A DNA stretch of 64,000 nucleotides from Mitsuaria sp. 7 (GCF_001653795.1 NZ_CP011514.1:5576727-5640726), one strand, 5' to 3'; shown: positions 18,532 through 29,268, numbered from the stretch's first letter. Numbers and translations: made by a program. Notes: a model not told the origin generated them from the sequence alone.

Positions 18532-20005
18532 GCGTCGATTCGCCGCACTCGCCACGCATCGCGGCGAGTGCGGCGTTCATGTCGGCCAGCGCGGTCCGGT
18601 CGATGGCCTGATCCGCTTCGACGACCGCCAGCGCCGGCTTGTCGCCGAGGTACTGGAACACGGGAATCGCCTCGTCGGCGCGCAGCGCGATCGCATCTTC
18701 GAACCGACCTTGCTGCGCGAACCCATCAGCGACCTTGCACACCACCCAGGCGATGAGTCGGATGTCCTTGGACACCGCCAGCAGAGGAATCACGTCGCGG
18801 CGACGTATCCGGAGCGCATCGTCCAGCTCGCCTTGCCGTTCCAGCACGTCAGCCAACAGGTCGAGCGTGATGGCCGTGGCTCGCTCGCCGGCGAGGTCGG
18901 GCAGAGTCGGCAGGACTTCATCGCGGAGAACTTCTTCGGCGTTCTTGAGGTCGTTGTCACTCGGCTGCTCGGTGCTGAGCAGGCAGCGAACAATCTCCGC
19001 CTTCGTGAAGGCTTGCCATTTGCGCGTGCCACGGGCCACGTAGGTCGGCAGGAACCCGCGCTCCCATATCCGGCGCGCGTTCCTGATGTCGCCGCGTGCG
19101 CGGTGAGCGCTGGCCAAAGCGGAAAGCGCCCGCTCATGGGCGTTCTCGGCTTGAATCCTGCGAAGCAAGCGCACCTGCTTGTCGCGCGCCATGACCGCGG
19201 CCTCGAATTGCTCCTGCGCGGTGCGCAGCTCCGCGAGCAGGCCATGCGCGTCGGCCAATCCGATCTGGTCGCCGGCCGCCCTGGCACGGGGGATCATTTC
19301 CAGCAACAGCAGATCGTCGGCGTCTTCCCAGTCCCCCAGGGATGTCGCATGTCGGATCATGTCTGTCAGCACGAACTGACCCCAATCGAGCGTGTCCGTC
19401 GGACTGCAGGCGGCAAGCTCATGCAGCGCCATGCACCGCTCCTCAAGACGCAGTCGCTTGAGCTCTTCGCTGCGGATGTCGACGTCGCGATGAAGGTGAC
19501 GGCCTAGATCCTTGCTGCGATGCGTCATTGACAGTGTTGGCGCTTCCGGGTGGAGGAATCTGAAGTGGCCCGTCCGCCAGGACCAGAGGTCCTTCGCTTC
19601 GCCGACCAGCATGCGCAAAGCCTTTGGCGTGAGCCAGAGCAGAATCGGACACGGCACGCGTGCCGCAAATTGATCGCGGCGCATGTTCATGTGACCGAGC
19701 TTCCTCGGAGTCTCGTCGTCGTCCACGTCGAGCCATCGCTCCAGCCCCATGACCTGAATCGCCGATGCGCCGACGGACAGTGCCGCCAGGTCGTTTTCAA
19801 GGTCCATCCACCGGGCATGCCGCGAGGACGCCTCGATGCTGCGGAGCCCCGGCTGTGCAGATTCCAGCATCTGGACAACGGCCGCGCGCTCCGATGCATG
19901 GCGATACAGCATGAGGAACAGGCCCCACCGATCGTGTTTGATCTCCAGGTACAGCATGAGCCGTTTGAACTCCTCAGAGCAGGAGGCCGGCAGGATCGCA
20001 TTCAT
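18512..20005 (-). CDS. TPR-type protein with an N-terminal STAND-associated-like region
   Basis: A 497-residue protein of no named family. Residues 10-140 form a globular region with LRSIEASSRHARWMD, MNMRRDQFAARVPCPILLWLTP and DLWSWRTGHFRF. The pattern RDxF...P.PxLLWL...DLWSWRS/T recurs in proteins that pair P-loop ATPases with TPRs. Residues 205-480 are tandem helical pairs in TPR style (for example ERALSALASAHRARGDIRNARRIWERGF). The ATG overlaps the stop of the upstream ATPase gene as ATGA. Codon choice looks less biased than in neighbours, suggesting acquisition. A signalling or defence role is inference only. Confidence 0.7.
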   Translation of the reverse strand: MNAILPASCSEEFKRLMLYLEIKHDRWGLFLMLYRHASERAAVVQMLESAQPGLRSIEASSRHARWMDLENDLAALSVGASAIQVMGLERWLDVDDDETPRKLGHMNMRRDQFAARVPCPILLWLTPKALRMLVGEAKDLWSWRTGHFRFLHPEAPTLSMTHRSKDLGRHLHRDVDIRSEELKRLRLEERCMALHELAACSPTDTLDWGQFVLTDMIRHATSLGDWEDADDLLLLEMIPRARAAGDQIGLADAHGLLAELRTAQEQFEAAVMARDKQVRLLRRIQAENAHERALSALASAHRARGDIRNARRIWERGFLPTYVARGTRKWQAFTKAEIVRCLLSTEQPSDNDLKNAEEVLRDEVLPTLPDLAGERATAITLDLLADVLERQGELDDALRIRRRDVIPLLAVSKDIRLIAWVVCKVADGFAQQGRFEDAIALRADEAIPVFQYLGDKPALAVVEADQAIDRTALADMNAALAAMRGECGESTLNPDRT

Positions 20006-20856
20006 GCCGCCTCCGCAGTCTTTGCTTGAGCATCCAGCAACTCGGCGGCGTAGGCATACCCCGCCAGGGTCTGAACGACGGGGTGGGTCTGGCGCCAGGA
20101 GCCGGCGTTGTATTCCAGCAGCGCGCCGTTCTCGACCAGTTCGGCCAACATCTCGTTGGTGCCCAGATTCCTGCTCCTGCGATCGGCCTTGACGAGCATC
20201 AGGTAGTGCTCCTCCGTGAGGCCGTCCCGATAGTCGATGCCGACTTCCGTGATGGCGGCATCCACCGCCGCGCGATCGATCTTCGGGCCGGTGGCACGCG
20301 TGCAGGCGAAGTCGATCAGACGGAGCAGATCGCGCAGATGTCCGCCTGAAAAGGCGATCAGTCGATCCAATGCGGCCAGATCCGCGAAGAGACTGTGGTG
20401 ACAGCGCTTCAACACCACTTCGCGCAGCGCGTCGAATGCCTCGACGCGGCGCGTGGTGCCATCGGATTCGAAGAGCTTCATGTTGGTGTCGATCAGCGCC
20501 TGCAGGTCCACGTGCACGACCCAATAGCGCTGCGGGTGATGGAGGGTCTCCGAAAGGTGGCGCAGCTCGGTACTCTTGCCACATCCGACGTGGCCGAAAA
20601 GCAGAAGATGCTGACCATCCGGATTGATATCCAACGGACTGGGGTCTTCGGCGTCGAAACCCAACGCGAGCTGGAAATGCCGCTCGAACAGTTCGCCGCG
20701 CGCTCGCGCGGTCTGCACGTACCTCGGATCTTCAAGGGGCAGCGATCGACCATAGTCGACCCTGACGCTCGCCGAGAGCAGACGTTTGGGCGCTGCTTCA
20801 AACGCAGCAGAAAGCTGCGTCGACCGCAGCGGAAAAACATCATCGAGATCGATCAC
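20002..20856 (-). CDS. P-loop ATPase, STAND/AAA-like, internally shortened
   Basis: A 284-residue NTPase. The Walker A motif FGHVGCGKST lies at about 87-96, after a DPRYV...RG entry motif. Later come LSGGHLRDLLRLIDF-like sensor/arginine elements (seen as SGGHLRDLLRLIDF) and a winged-helix-like C-terminal part (LVENGALLEYN, HPVVQTLAGY). No Walker B (four hydrophobics then Asp-Asp/Glu) is visible: only about 35 residues separate the strand after Walker A from AFDALREVVLKR, where related ATPases have well over 100. It may therefore bind but not hydrolyse ATP. It is the first gene of a coupled pair with the TPR protein. Confidence 0.7.
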   Translation of the reverse strand: MIDLDDVFPLRSTQLSAAFEAAPKRLLSASVRVDYGRSLPLEDPRYVQTARARGELFERHFQLALGFDAEDPSPLDINPDGQHLLLFGHVGCGKSTELRHLSETLHHPQRYWVVHVDLQALIDTNMKLFESDGTTRRVEAFDALREVVLKRCHHSLFADLAALDRLIAFSGGHLRDLLRLIDFACTRATGPKIDRAAVDAAITEVGIDYRDGLTEEHYLMLVKADRRSRNLGTNEMLAELVENGALLEYNAGSWRQTHPVVQTLAGYAYAAELLDAQAKTAEAA

Positions 20857-20944
20857 GCGACGCTCCCGAAAAACAGAAGCGGCAAGCGTCGTCGTCAGCG
20901 CGTCACGTGTCTATGACTGGGATTTGCATCCGCTAGCAGGAACG

Positions 20945-21931
20945 TCAGCTTTCGTAGCGCCCCAGCCTCACCATCGTCTGTCCCGCCATCCCGGCGCGGC
21001 GCGAGGGCATGATCAGGACGCACTCGTCGTGCGGCGTGAGCCACAGACGGCCGCCGTCCTCGGCCAGCGGCGTGCCGGCCTTGGGGACCACCTTCAGGTG
21101 GTGCGTCGGCACCAGGAAGCGGAACTCCGGCGTCACCGCCGTCACGCCTTCGCCGACGCGCACCAGCCGCTGACGCTCCGGCGCCGGCACGCGCAGTTGG
21201 GCGTCCGCCCAGTCCGCGTCGACCATCGCCAGATGGCGCAGGAAACGCAGCGTCACGTCGAGCGCCATCTCTGCGCTCGCCGGCTCCCAGTGCGAGCCGC
21301 ATTCGACCAGCACGGCCTGGCGATCGCTCCCGGGATCGGCGAAGCCGCCGCGGTCGATCAGCCGCAGGCCCGCCGCATGACCGGTGTCCACCAGCAGCGT
21401 TTCCGGCTGACCCAGCGCCCGCGCCAGCGGCACGCTCTTGTCCGTCATGCCGCAGATCGTCAGCGCCGGGGCGCCCGCCTCCTGCATCGAATGCAGGTCC
21501 AGCAGCACGTCCGCCGCGTCGACGAAAGGCGCCAGCTCGCGCGCCCGCCGCAGTTCCGCCGAGTGGCGCGCGCCGCGCAGCACGGCGTCGTCCCAGACGC
21601 GGTTCATGTCCTCGTCGACGCAGCGCGACGAGAACGGCTCCACCGCATTGAAACGTCCGAAGGCCTCGACGTTGGCGAAGACCAGCACCAGCCGGCCGCG
21701 CAAGGGCTTCACGTCCTGGCGCAGCAGCGTGTCCAGCGCGATCGCGCCGCACAACTCATTGCCATGGGTCAGCGCGACCACCATCGCCGTCGGTCCCGGT
21801 CGTCCCGAATCCAGCACGTGGACGAACTCGACATCGGTCCCCGTGCCCCGCCGCCAGCGCTCGATCGCCGGCGGCTGGAGCCGGACCTCCGGGTTGAAGG
21901 GCGGGAAGGACTCGAGCAGGGCGGGCGTCAT
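20945..21931 (-). CDS. Succinylglutamate desuccinylase/aspartoacylase family zinc hydrolase
   Basis: A 328-residue M14-fold deacylase. ALTHGNELCG supplies the first zinc His and Glu, DEDMNRVW is the substrate-binding DxNR-type loop, and LLDLHSM supplies the second His. A C-terminal beta domain with VVPKAGTPLAEDGG follows. The family removes acyl groups from amino acids (N-succinylglutamate, N-acetylaspartate); without an ast operon nearby the true substrate is unclear. It is monocistronic and divergent from the hydrolase gene to its right. Confidence 0.88.
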   Translation of the reverse strand: MTPALLESFPPFNPEVRLQPPAIERWRRGTGTDVEFVHVLDSGRPGPTAMVVALTHGNELCGAIALDTLLRQDVKPLRGRLVLVFANVEAFGRFNAVEPFSSRCVDEDMNRVWDDAVLRGARHSAELRRARELAPFVDAADVLLDLHSMQEAGAPALTICGMTDKSVPLARALGQPETLLVDTGHAAGLRLIDRGGFADPGSDRQAVLVECGSHWEPASAEMALDVTLRFLRHLAMVDADWADAQLRVPAPERQRLVRVGEGVTAVTPEFRFLVPTHHLKVVPKAGTPLAEDGGRLWLTPHDECVLIMPSRRAGMAGQTMVRLGRYES

Positions 21932-22023
21932 CGTCTTCGAAACGTAAGGTCGAAACGTGGGGTCGAAACGTGGGGGTCGTCCACAACAGGTGGACCTCCC
22001 GGTCGATCCTACACTCCGGCCCC

Positions 22024-22872
22024 ATGAAGACTCTCACCGGCCATGACGGCCTTCCGCTGCACTGGCGGGAATGGGGCGCCGACCTGTCGCTGCCCACCCG
22101 CGGCACCGTGCTGATCGTCCACGGCCTGGGCGAGCACATCGGCCGCTACGAGGCCGTCGCACAGCGCCTCAACGACTGGGGCTGGCATGTGGCCGGCTTC
22201 GACCAGCGCGGCCATGGCGCCTCGGGCGGCCCGCGCGGCGACATCCCGAAGCACGACAGCCTGCTGCTCGACCTCGCCGCCACCATCGACTGCCTGCGCG
22301 CCGACGACCGCAAGGGGCGTGGGCGGCTGATCCTGCTCGGTCATTCGATGGGCGGCGCCGTCGCCGCCCGCTTCGTCGCCGGCGCGCTGGAGAACGCGCC
22401 CTGGTCGCGGCCGGTCGACGGGCTCGTGCTCAGCTCCCCGGCGCTGGACGCGGGGCTCTCCGCCGTGCAACGCGGACTGCTCGCAGCCACGCTGCCGCTG
22501 GCGCCGCACCTGGCCGTCGGCAACGGGCTGAATCCTTCCTGGGTCTCGCGCAGCCCCGACGTGGTCCAGGCCTACAAGGACGACCCGCTGGTCCACAACC
22601 GCATCACCCCGACGCTGGCGAAGATGATCGCCAGCTTCGGCCCGGAGACGCTGCCGCTGGTGCCGCGCTGGACCACGCCGACGCTGCTGATGTGGGCGGG
22701 CGCGGACCGCTGCGTCGCGCCCGCCGGCAGCGCCGCCTTCGCCGCGGCGGCCGCCGCGGGCGGCGCAGTGCAGGCCGTGCCCTTCCCGGGCCTGTCGCAC
22801 GAGATCTTCAACGAACCTGAGCGCGAACAGGTCTTCGCCCGGCTGCGCGCCTGGCTGGGCACACGCTCCTAG
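22024..22872 (+). CDS. Alpha/beta hydrolase, monoacylglycerol lipase-like
   Basis: A 282-residue serine hydrolase of the lysophospholipase/monoglyceride lipase group: VHGLGEHIGRYEAVAQRL (oxyanion loop), FDQRGHGASGGPRG, the elbow LGHSMGGAVAARF with Ser nucleophile, a late Asp in WAGADRCVAP, and His in PGLSHEIFNEP. The start MKTLTGHDGLPL at 22024 is preferred over a longer reading from 21970. No signal peptide is seen, so it is probably cytosolic. It stands 32 bases before the M20 peptidase gene, so co-transcription is likely. Confidence 0.9.
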   Translation: MKTLTGHDGLPLHWREWGADLSLPTRGTVLIVHGLGEHIGRYEAVAQRLNDWGWHVAGFDQRGHGASGGPRGDIPKHDSLLLDLAATIDCLRADDRKGRGRLILLGHSMGGAVAARFVAGALENAPWSRPVDGLVLSSPALDAGLSAVQRGLLAATLPLAPHLAVGNGLNPSWVSRSPDVVQAYKDDPLVHNRITPTLAKMIASFGPETLPLVPRWTTPTLLMWAGADRCVAPAGSAAFAAAAAAGGAVQAVPFPGLSHEIFNEPEREQVFARLRAWLGTRS

Positions 22873-22904
22873 AATCCACGGTACCGACCCCGCAGGAGAC
22901 CCGC

Positions 22905-24380
<1,476 letters not shown>

Positions 24381-24483
24381 CCGCTGCGGACCCGGTCGGC
24401 GCCCTGTCGGTCGCCAAGGTCCGCTGATCGACGCACAGCAGAGGCGGCCCGCGGCGACGCGGCGTCCGTCCGGAGGAGACGGG

Positions 24484-25491
24484 ATGGATCAGGTCAAGGC
24501 GATGCGGGTCTTCACCCGCGTGATCGACGAGGGCAGCCTCGCCGGCGCCGCGCGCGCGATGGACCTGGCACCCGCCGTGGTCACGCGGCTGGTGGCGGAT
24601 CTCGAGGAACACCTCGGCGCGCGGCTGCTCAACCGCACGACGCGGCGGCTGTCGCTGACCGACGTCGGCGAGGGCTACCTGGAACGCTGCCGCCGCATCC
24701 TCAGCGACATCGAGGAGGCGGAGGCGCTCGCCTCCGCGGCGACCAACGAGCCGCGCGGCACGCTGCGAGTCCTCATTCCCCCGGCGATCGCGATCCATCA
24801 GCTCGCGCGGCACATGGCGCGCTTCCATGCCCTGTATCCGCTGGTCAGCGTCGAACTGGTTGCGCCGGGCCCGGTGGACACGCTCGACGAGAGCTTCGAC
24901 ATCACCGTCATCTCCACGCGCAGCCCGCTGCAGGGCGACTTCATCGCCCGCAAGCTGGCGCGCACCGAGGTCATCCTGTGCGCCTCGCCCGAGTACCTCG
25001 GCCGGCGCGGCAAGCCGCAGCATCCGTCCGACCTCAAGCAGCACGACGTCATGCTGCCGCCCATCCACGAGCTGACCCGCGGCGTGACCTTCGAGCGCTG
25101 CGGGGTCGACGGCCTCACCACCGAGAGCTTCTTCGCGATCCCGAGTCGGCCCGTGATGACGACGTCCTCGGTCGACACCAAGTACGCCTGCGCGCTGCAC
25201 GGGCTGGGCGTGGCGGGGCTGCCGTCCTTCGTCGTCGGCGATGCGCTGATGGAAGGGGCGCTGGAGCGCGTGCTGCCGCAGTGGCGCATCTACAGCTATG
25301 CGCTGTGGGCCGCGATGCCGACGCGCAAGTTCGTCCCGGCGCGCACCCGCGCGTTCATGGACTTCCTCGTCGAGATCTTCGGCGGGAAGGACGAGGACCC
25401 GTGGCTCACCGCCGCCGGATGCCCGTCATACCGGGCCGCGCAGGAGTTCCTGGCCGCCCAGGCAGCCAAGGCCGCCGCGGCCGGGGATTGA
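24484..25491 (+). CDS. LysR family transcriptional regulator
   Basis: A 335-residue LysR regulator. The N-terminal winged helix-turn-helix (about 1-60) reads MRVFTRVIDEGSLAGAARAM, then LVADLEEHLGARLLNRTTRRLSLT. The effector domain (about 90-300) has the usual two alpha/beta lobes. A Cys/Tyr-rich stretch near 290-320 is unusual but not diagnostic. Most LysR proteins control a divergent or adjacent gene; the nearest candidates are the M20 peptidase upstream and amgK, which is convergent. Clear GGAGGAG ribosome site. Confidence 0.93.
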   Translation: MDQVKAMRVFTRVIDEGSLAGAARAMDLAPAVVTRLVADLEEHLGARLLNRTTRRLSLTDVGEGYLERCRRILSDIEEAEALASAATNEPRGTLRVLIPPAIAIHQLARHMARFHALYPLVSVELVAPGPVDTLDESFDITVISTRSPLQGDFIARKLARTEVILCASPEYLGRRGKPQHPSDLKQHDVMLPPIHELTRGVTFERCGVDGLTTESFFAIPSRPVMTTSSVDTKYACALHGLGVAGLPSFVVGDALMEGALERVLPQWRIYSYALWAAMPTRKFVPARTRAFMDFLVEIFGGKDEDPWLTAAGCPSYRAAQEFLAAQAAKAAAAGD

Positions 25492-25506
25492 CCGCGCCGG
25501 GCTCGC

Positions 25507-26691
25507 TCAGCGGAGGCTGAAGCCGACCTGCGTGTACTGCGGTTGCAGATCTTCGATGAGACGCAGCAGCGGCGACAGCTCGATGTAGCGCGTCGCCGTC
25601 TTCACGACATAGGCGTAGAAGCGCGGCAGGTCCTCCGCGTAATGCGGCTTGCCGTCGCGGTGCTTGAGCCGGCAGAAGATGCCCATGATCTTGAGCTGCC
25701 GCTGCAGCACCGTCCATTCGAGGCGGCGCCAGAACAGGCCGAAGTCCAGCGCCATCTCGTGCGGGTCTTCCCCGTTCGGGTCCAGTCCGAACAGGCCGGC
25801 GCGCTTCGCGCCTTCCCAGTAGCGCACCGCCCAGTCGAGTTCTTCGGACTCTTCCCAGGAGATGAACGCGTCGCGCATCAGCGAGGCGATGTCGTAGGTG
25901 ACGGGGCCCATCACCGCATCCTGGAAGTCGAGGATGCCGGGCGTGGCGAAGGCCGTGGCATGGGCGGCATCGTTGCCGGTGGCGACGGTGGCGCCGGTGC
26001 TGCCCGCCGGGCACACCATCAGGTTGCGCGGCATGTAGTCGCGATGCATCGGCACGCGCGGTTGCGCCATGACGTTGGCCGACAGCTGCGCCACGGTCCT
26101 GTCCCAGTAGCCGCGCTGCTTGTCGTTCCAGGTCTTGCCATGGTGGGCCTGGACGCACCAGTCGACGAAGATCTGCAGCTCGCGGCGCACGAAGGCCTCG
26201 TCGAACAGAGGGAGCGCGCCATCGGCGCGCGCCGCCTCGCTGGTCTGCCAGCGCAGCAGCGCGGCGGTGGCGTCGCGCATCAGCACGCGGGGCGCCTCCG
26301 TGTCGCCCGCGCGCTGCGCGGCGAGCAGCGCCTCCAGGTAGGACGCGGTGCCGAGGTCTTCCATCAGCGCGAAGCCGAGCCCGGCATCGTGCGCCAGCAT
26401 CCGCGGCACATGCAGGCCGCGCTCCGCCATCAGCGCGCCGACCTTGACGAAGCTCGCCACCTGATTGGGCGACGCCGGGTCGTCCATGACGATCAGCGTG
26501 CCGCCGTCCGCCGCGGTGATGCGCAGATAGCGGCGGAAGCCCGCATCGCTGCTGGCCGCGACGAGCGTCTCCTCGCGCAGCCCGTGCGTCGCCACGAGCG
26601 GCGCCACCCATCGATGGAAGCTGGCGGCGCGGCCGGCATCGGGCCAGAGCGGGGGCGATGCGTGCGGGACGTGCGGGTCGGAAGGGGTCAT
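25507..26691 (-). CDS. amgK: Amino-sugar/aminoglycoside phosphotransferase family kinase, AmgK-like
   Basis: A 394-residue kinase of the aminoglycoside phosphotransferase fold. AmgK phosphorylates the anomeric carbon of MurNAc and GlcNAc in cell-wall recycling that bypasses de novo UDP-MurNAc synthesis. The catalytic loop VPMHRDYMPRNLMV and the metal-binding GILDFQDAVMGPVTYDIAS are clear. Its place divergent from lptD matches the amgK-lptD neighbourhood in Pseudomonas. The usual partner murU is not beside it: the next gene is a convergent LysR regulator. The start ATG is at 26691. Confidence 0.85.
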   Translation of the reverse strand: MTPSDPHVPHASPPLWPDAGRAASFHRWVAPLVATHGLREETLVAASSDAGFRRYLRITAADGGTLIVMDDPASPNQVASFVKVGALMAERGLHVPRMLAHDAGLGFALMEDLGTASYLEALLAAQRAGDTEAPRVLMRDATAALLRWQTSEAARADGALPLFDEAFVRRELQIFVDWCVQAHHGKTWNDKQRGYWDRTVAQLSANVMAQPRVPMHRDYMPRNLMVCPAGSTGATVATGNDAAHATAFATPGILDFQDAVMGPVTYDIASLMRDAFISWEESEELDWAVRYWEGAKRAGLFGLDPNGEDPHEMALDFGLFWRRLEWTVLQRQLKIMGIFCRLKHRDGKPHYAEDLPRFYAYVVKTATRYIELSPLLRLIEDLQPQYTQVGFSLR

Positions 26692-26708
26692 CGGCGGGGG
26701 AAGCAGAA

Positions 26709-26729
26709 GGGCCGCTGCGTGAGCGGCCC
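26709..26729. other. Hairpin in the amgK leader
   Basis: Inverted repeat GGGCCGCT / AGCGGCCC with a five-base loop, about 18 bases before the amgK start on the minus strand. It could be a weak leader structure of amgK or an upstream element of lptD; no T-run supports a true terminator. Confidence 0.4.
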
Positions 26730-26862
26730 CGGGGTCGGTGACAAGGCGCGCCGGCGGTCCTGCCGGCGTGCGAGCCTCGTGGATAATGATTCTACAAACC
26801 CCCGGGCAGCGCGGCGCGATCGACGCGCGGCCGCCTGACCTCTGCAAGACGCTGCCCGCCTG

Positions 26863-29268
26863 ATGCGCCCACCGGTTTCCCGTCCCCGTCCGATCTCGCT
26901 GGCCGCCGCCCTTGCGGTCGCCTTGCCTGGACTCGCCGCCTTCTCCGCGCAAGCGCAGGAGTCCGCCGGTCAGCCGCTGATCCTCAAGTCGATCAAGCAG
27001 CTCCATCAGACCAAGCGCAAGGATGCCCGTCCCGCGCTGGCGCTGAGCGCCGACCGCATCACCAGCGACATGGACCAGACGTCCACGGCCGAGGGGGATG
27101 TCCAGTTGCGCTACGGCGGCATGCTGCTGAAGTCGAAGACCCTGCGCTACGACTATCCGCAGGACCTGGCCGTCGCGGACGGCGACGTCGAGCTCAGCCA
27201 GAACGGCGCCGTGCTGCGCGGGCCCAAGCTGGAGCTCTTCGTCGACAAGTTCGAAGGCAAGCTCGACAGCCCGACCTACTTCTTCGCCGCCACAGGCGGC
27301 AGCGGCAGCGCCAGGGCGATCCACTTCCTCGGCGACCAGCGCATGCGCGCCGACGAGGCGACCTACTCGACCTGCCCGGTGTCGGAGAAGGGCGAGAAGG
27401 ACGCTGCGGAGGCGGGCAAGGGCAAGCGCGACTGGGAGCTGGTCACCAGCAGCCTGAACCTGGACTTCGATGCCGGCGAGGGCGTGGCCAAGGATGCCGT
27501 GGTGCGCTTCCTCGGCGTGCCCATCCTGGCGGCGCCGTCGCTGAGCTTCCCGCTCGGCGACCAGCCGAAGTCGGGTCTGCTGCCGCCCAACGTCAACATC
27601 GACAACCGCAGCGGCGTCGAGTACAGCCAGCCCTTCTACTGGAGCATCGCGCCCAACCGCGACGCGACGATCACGCCCTTCGTGATGACGCGACGCGGTC
27701 CCGGCGTGGACTCCCAGTTCCGCTACCTGGAGCCGGGCCATCGCGGCCAGATCGACTACGCGCTGCTGCCGCACGACCGCGTCACCGGCATCTCGCGCTG
27801 GGACCTGCGCCTGAACGCCGACGGCGACGTGCTGCCCAACTGGACCTACAACGTCCACACCGAGCGCGTCTCGGACGACGACTACTGGAAGGACCTGCGC
27901 AGCCGCATGCTGTCGCAGACGCCGCGCCTGCTGTCGACGGACCTGCGCACGCAGCGCGACTTCAGCTTCAACTGGGGCGAGATGCAGACCTATGCGCGGG
28001 TCCAGAAGTGGCAGCCGCTGCAGGTCGCGCAGGTCGAGGACAGGTTCGCCTCGCCGTACCAGCGGTCGCCGCAGATCGGCGTGCGCCTCCAGACCGGCGC
28101 CGACGAATCGGTGCTGGCCGGCTACCTGCCGACCGGCCGCCGCGCGCGGCTCGAAGGCGGCCTGGAGGTCGAGTACAACCGCTTCGACCTGCCCGGCGGC
28201 GCGCTGGGCTCGCAGACGCAGACCGGCGAACGGTTGCACCTGCTCGGCCACGTCAGCCTGCCCTTCAGCGGCGCGGCGTGGTGGCTGATCCCCAAGCTGT
28301 CGGTCAACGCAGCGAGCTACAACCTCGACCAGGCGATCGACGTGACCGGCCGACGTTCGATCGGCCGCACGATCCCGACCTTCAGCGTCGACCACGGGTG
28401 GATCCTGGAGCGCAACACCTCGCTCTTCGGGCAGGCGATGCGCCAGACGCTGGAGCCGCGATTCCTGTACGTCAACACGCCGTACCGCGACCAGAGCGCG
28501 ATGCCCAACTTCGACGCGGCGCCGCGGGACTACAACTTCGACTCGGTCTTCGCGGAGAACCAGTTCTCCGGCGTCGACCGCGTCAACGACGCCAACATGC
28601 TGGCTTTCGGCGCGACCACGCGCTGGATCGAGGACGAACGCGGCGAGGAGCAGCTGCGCCTGGGCATGGTCCAGCGCTACCTGTTCCGCAACCAGCAGAT
28701 CACCCCCGACGGCACGCCGCAGACGCACCGCCTGTCCGACGTGGTGCTGCTGGCCTCGGCCCACTTGAACCAGGCCTGGTGGACGGACAGCACGCTGCAG
28801 CTGAACTCCGCCGACGGCAAGGTCGAGCGGACCGTGCTGCGGCTGCGTTATTCGCCGGGTCCGTTCCGGACTGTCAGTGCGTCGTATCGCCTCGCCCGCG
28901 GGCAGAGCGAGCAGATCGAGCTGGCCTGGCAATGGCCGCTGTTCGGACCGGACCGCAAGTCGGTGTCCGGAGGACCGGGCTGCGCGGGGGCCTGGTATGG
29001 CGCGGGCCGCCTGCAGTACAGCATGCGCGACAAGCGTCTGACCGATTCCGTGATCGGCGCCGAGTACGACTCGGGCTGCTGGATCCTGCGCGTCGGCGCG
29101 GAACGCCAGGCCACCGGCCGCGCGGAAACCAACACCCGACTGATCCTCCAATTGGAACTGGTCGGCCTGTCGCCGCTGGGCTCCAATGCGCTGAAAGTGT
29201 TGAGAGACAATATCCCCGGTTACCGTTCGCTGAGCTCCGAGCGCTCGGCCTTTGGCACTTATGACTGA
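26863..29268 (+). CDS. lptD: LPS-assembly protein LptD
   Basis: Outer-membrane barrel that inserts lipopolysaccharide into the outer leaflet with LptE. The 801-residue protein has a signal peptide (cut after AQA), an OstA/LptA-like N-terminal domain (about 55-200, ALSADRITSDMDQTSTAEGDVQL) and a C-terminal barrel with RSGVEYSQPFYWSIAPNRDATITPF-class repeats (seen in shorter form). Only three cysteines are found (about 171, 707 and 739), against four in E. coli. It is followed by surA with an eight-base overlap. Confidence 0.95.
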   Translation: MRPPVSRPRPISLAAALAVALPGLAAFSAQAQESAGQPLILKSIKQLHQTKRKDARPALALSADRITSDMDQTSTAEGDVQLRYGGMLLKSKTLRYDYPQDLAVADGDVELSQNGAVLRGPKLELFVDKFEGKLDSPTYFFAATGGSGSARAIHFLGDQRMRADEATYSTCPVSEKGEKDAAEAGKGKRDWELVTSSLNLDFDAGEGVAKDAVVRFLGVPILAAPSLSFPLGDQPKSGLLPPNVNIDNRSGVEYSQPFYWSIAPNRDATITPFVMTRRGPGVDSQFRYLEPGHRGQIDYALLPHDRVTGISRWDLRLNADGDVLPNWTYNVHTERVSDDDYWKDLRSRMLSQTPRLLSTDLRTQRDFSFNWGEMQTYARVQKWQPLQVAQVEDRFASPYQRSPQIGVRLQTGADESVLAGYLPTGRRARLEGGLEVEYNRFDLPGGALGSQTQTGERLHLLGHVSLPFSGAAWWLIPKLSVNAASYNLDQAIDVTGRRSIGRTIPTFSVDHGWILERNTSLFGQAMRQTLEPRFLYVNTPYRDQSAMPNFDAAPRDYNFDSVFAENQFSGVDRVNDANMLAFGATTRWIEDERGEEQLRLGMVQRYLFRNQQITPDGTPQTHRLSDVVLLASAHLNQAWWTDSTLQLNSADGKVERTVLRLRYSPGPFRTVSASYRLARGQSEQIELAWQWPLFGPDRKSVSGGPGCAGAWYGAGRLQYSMRDKRLTDSVIGAEYDSGCWILRVGAERQATGRAETNTRLILQLELVGLSPLGSNALKVLRDNIPGYRSLSSERSAFGTYD

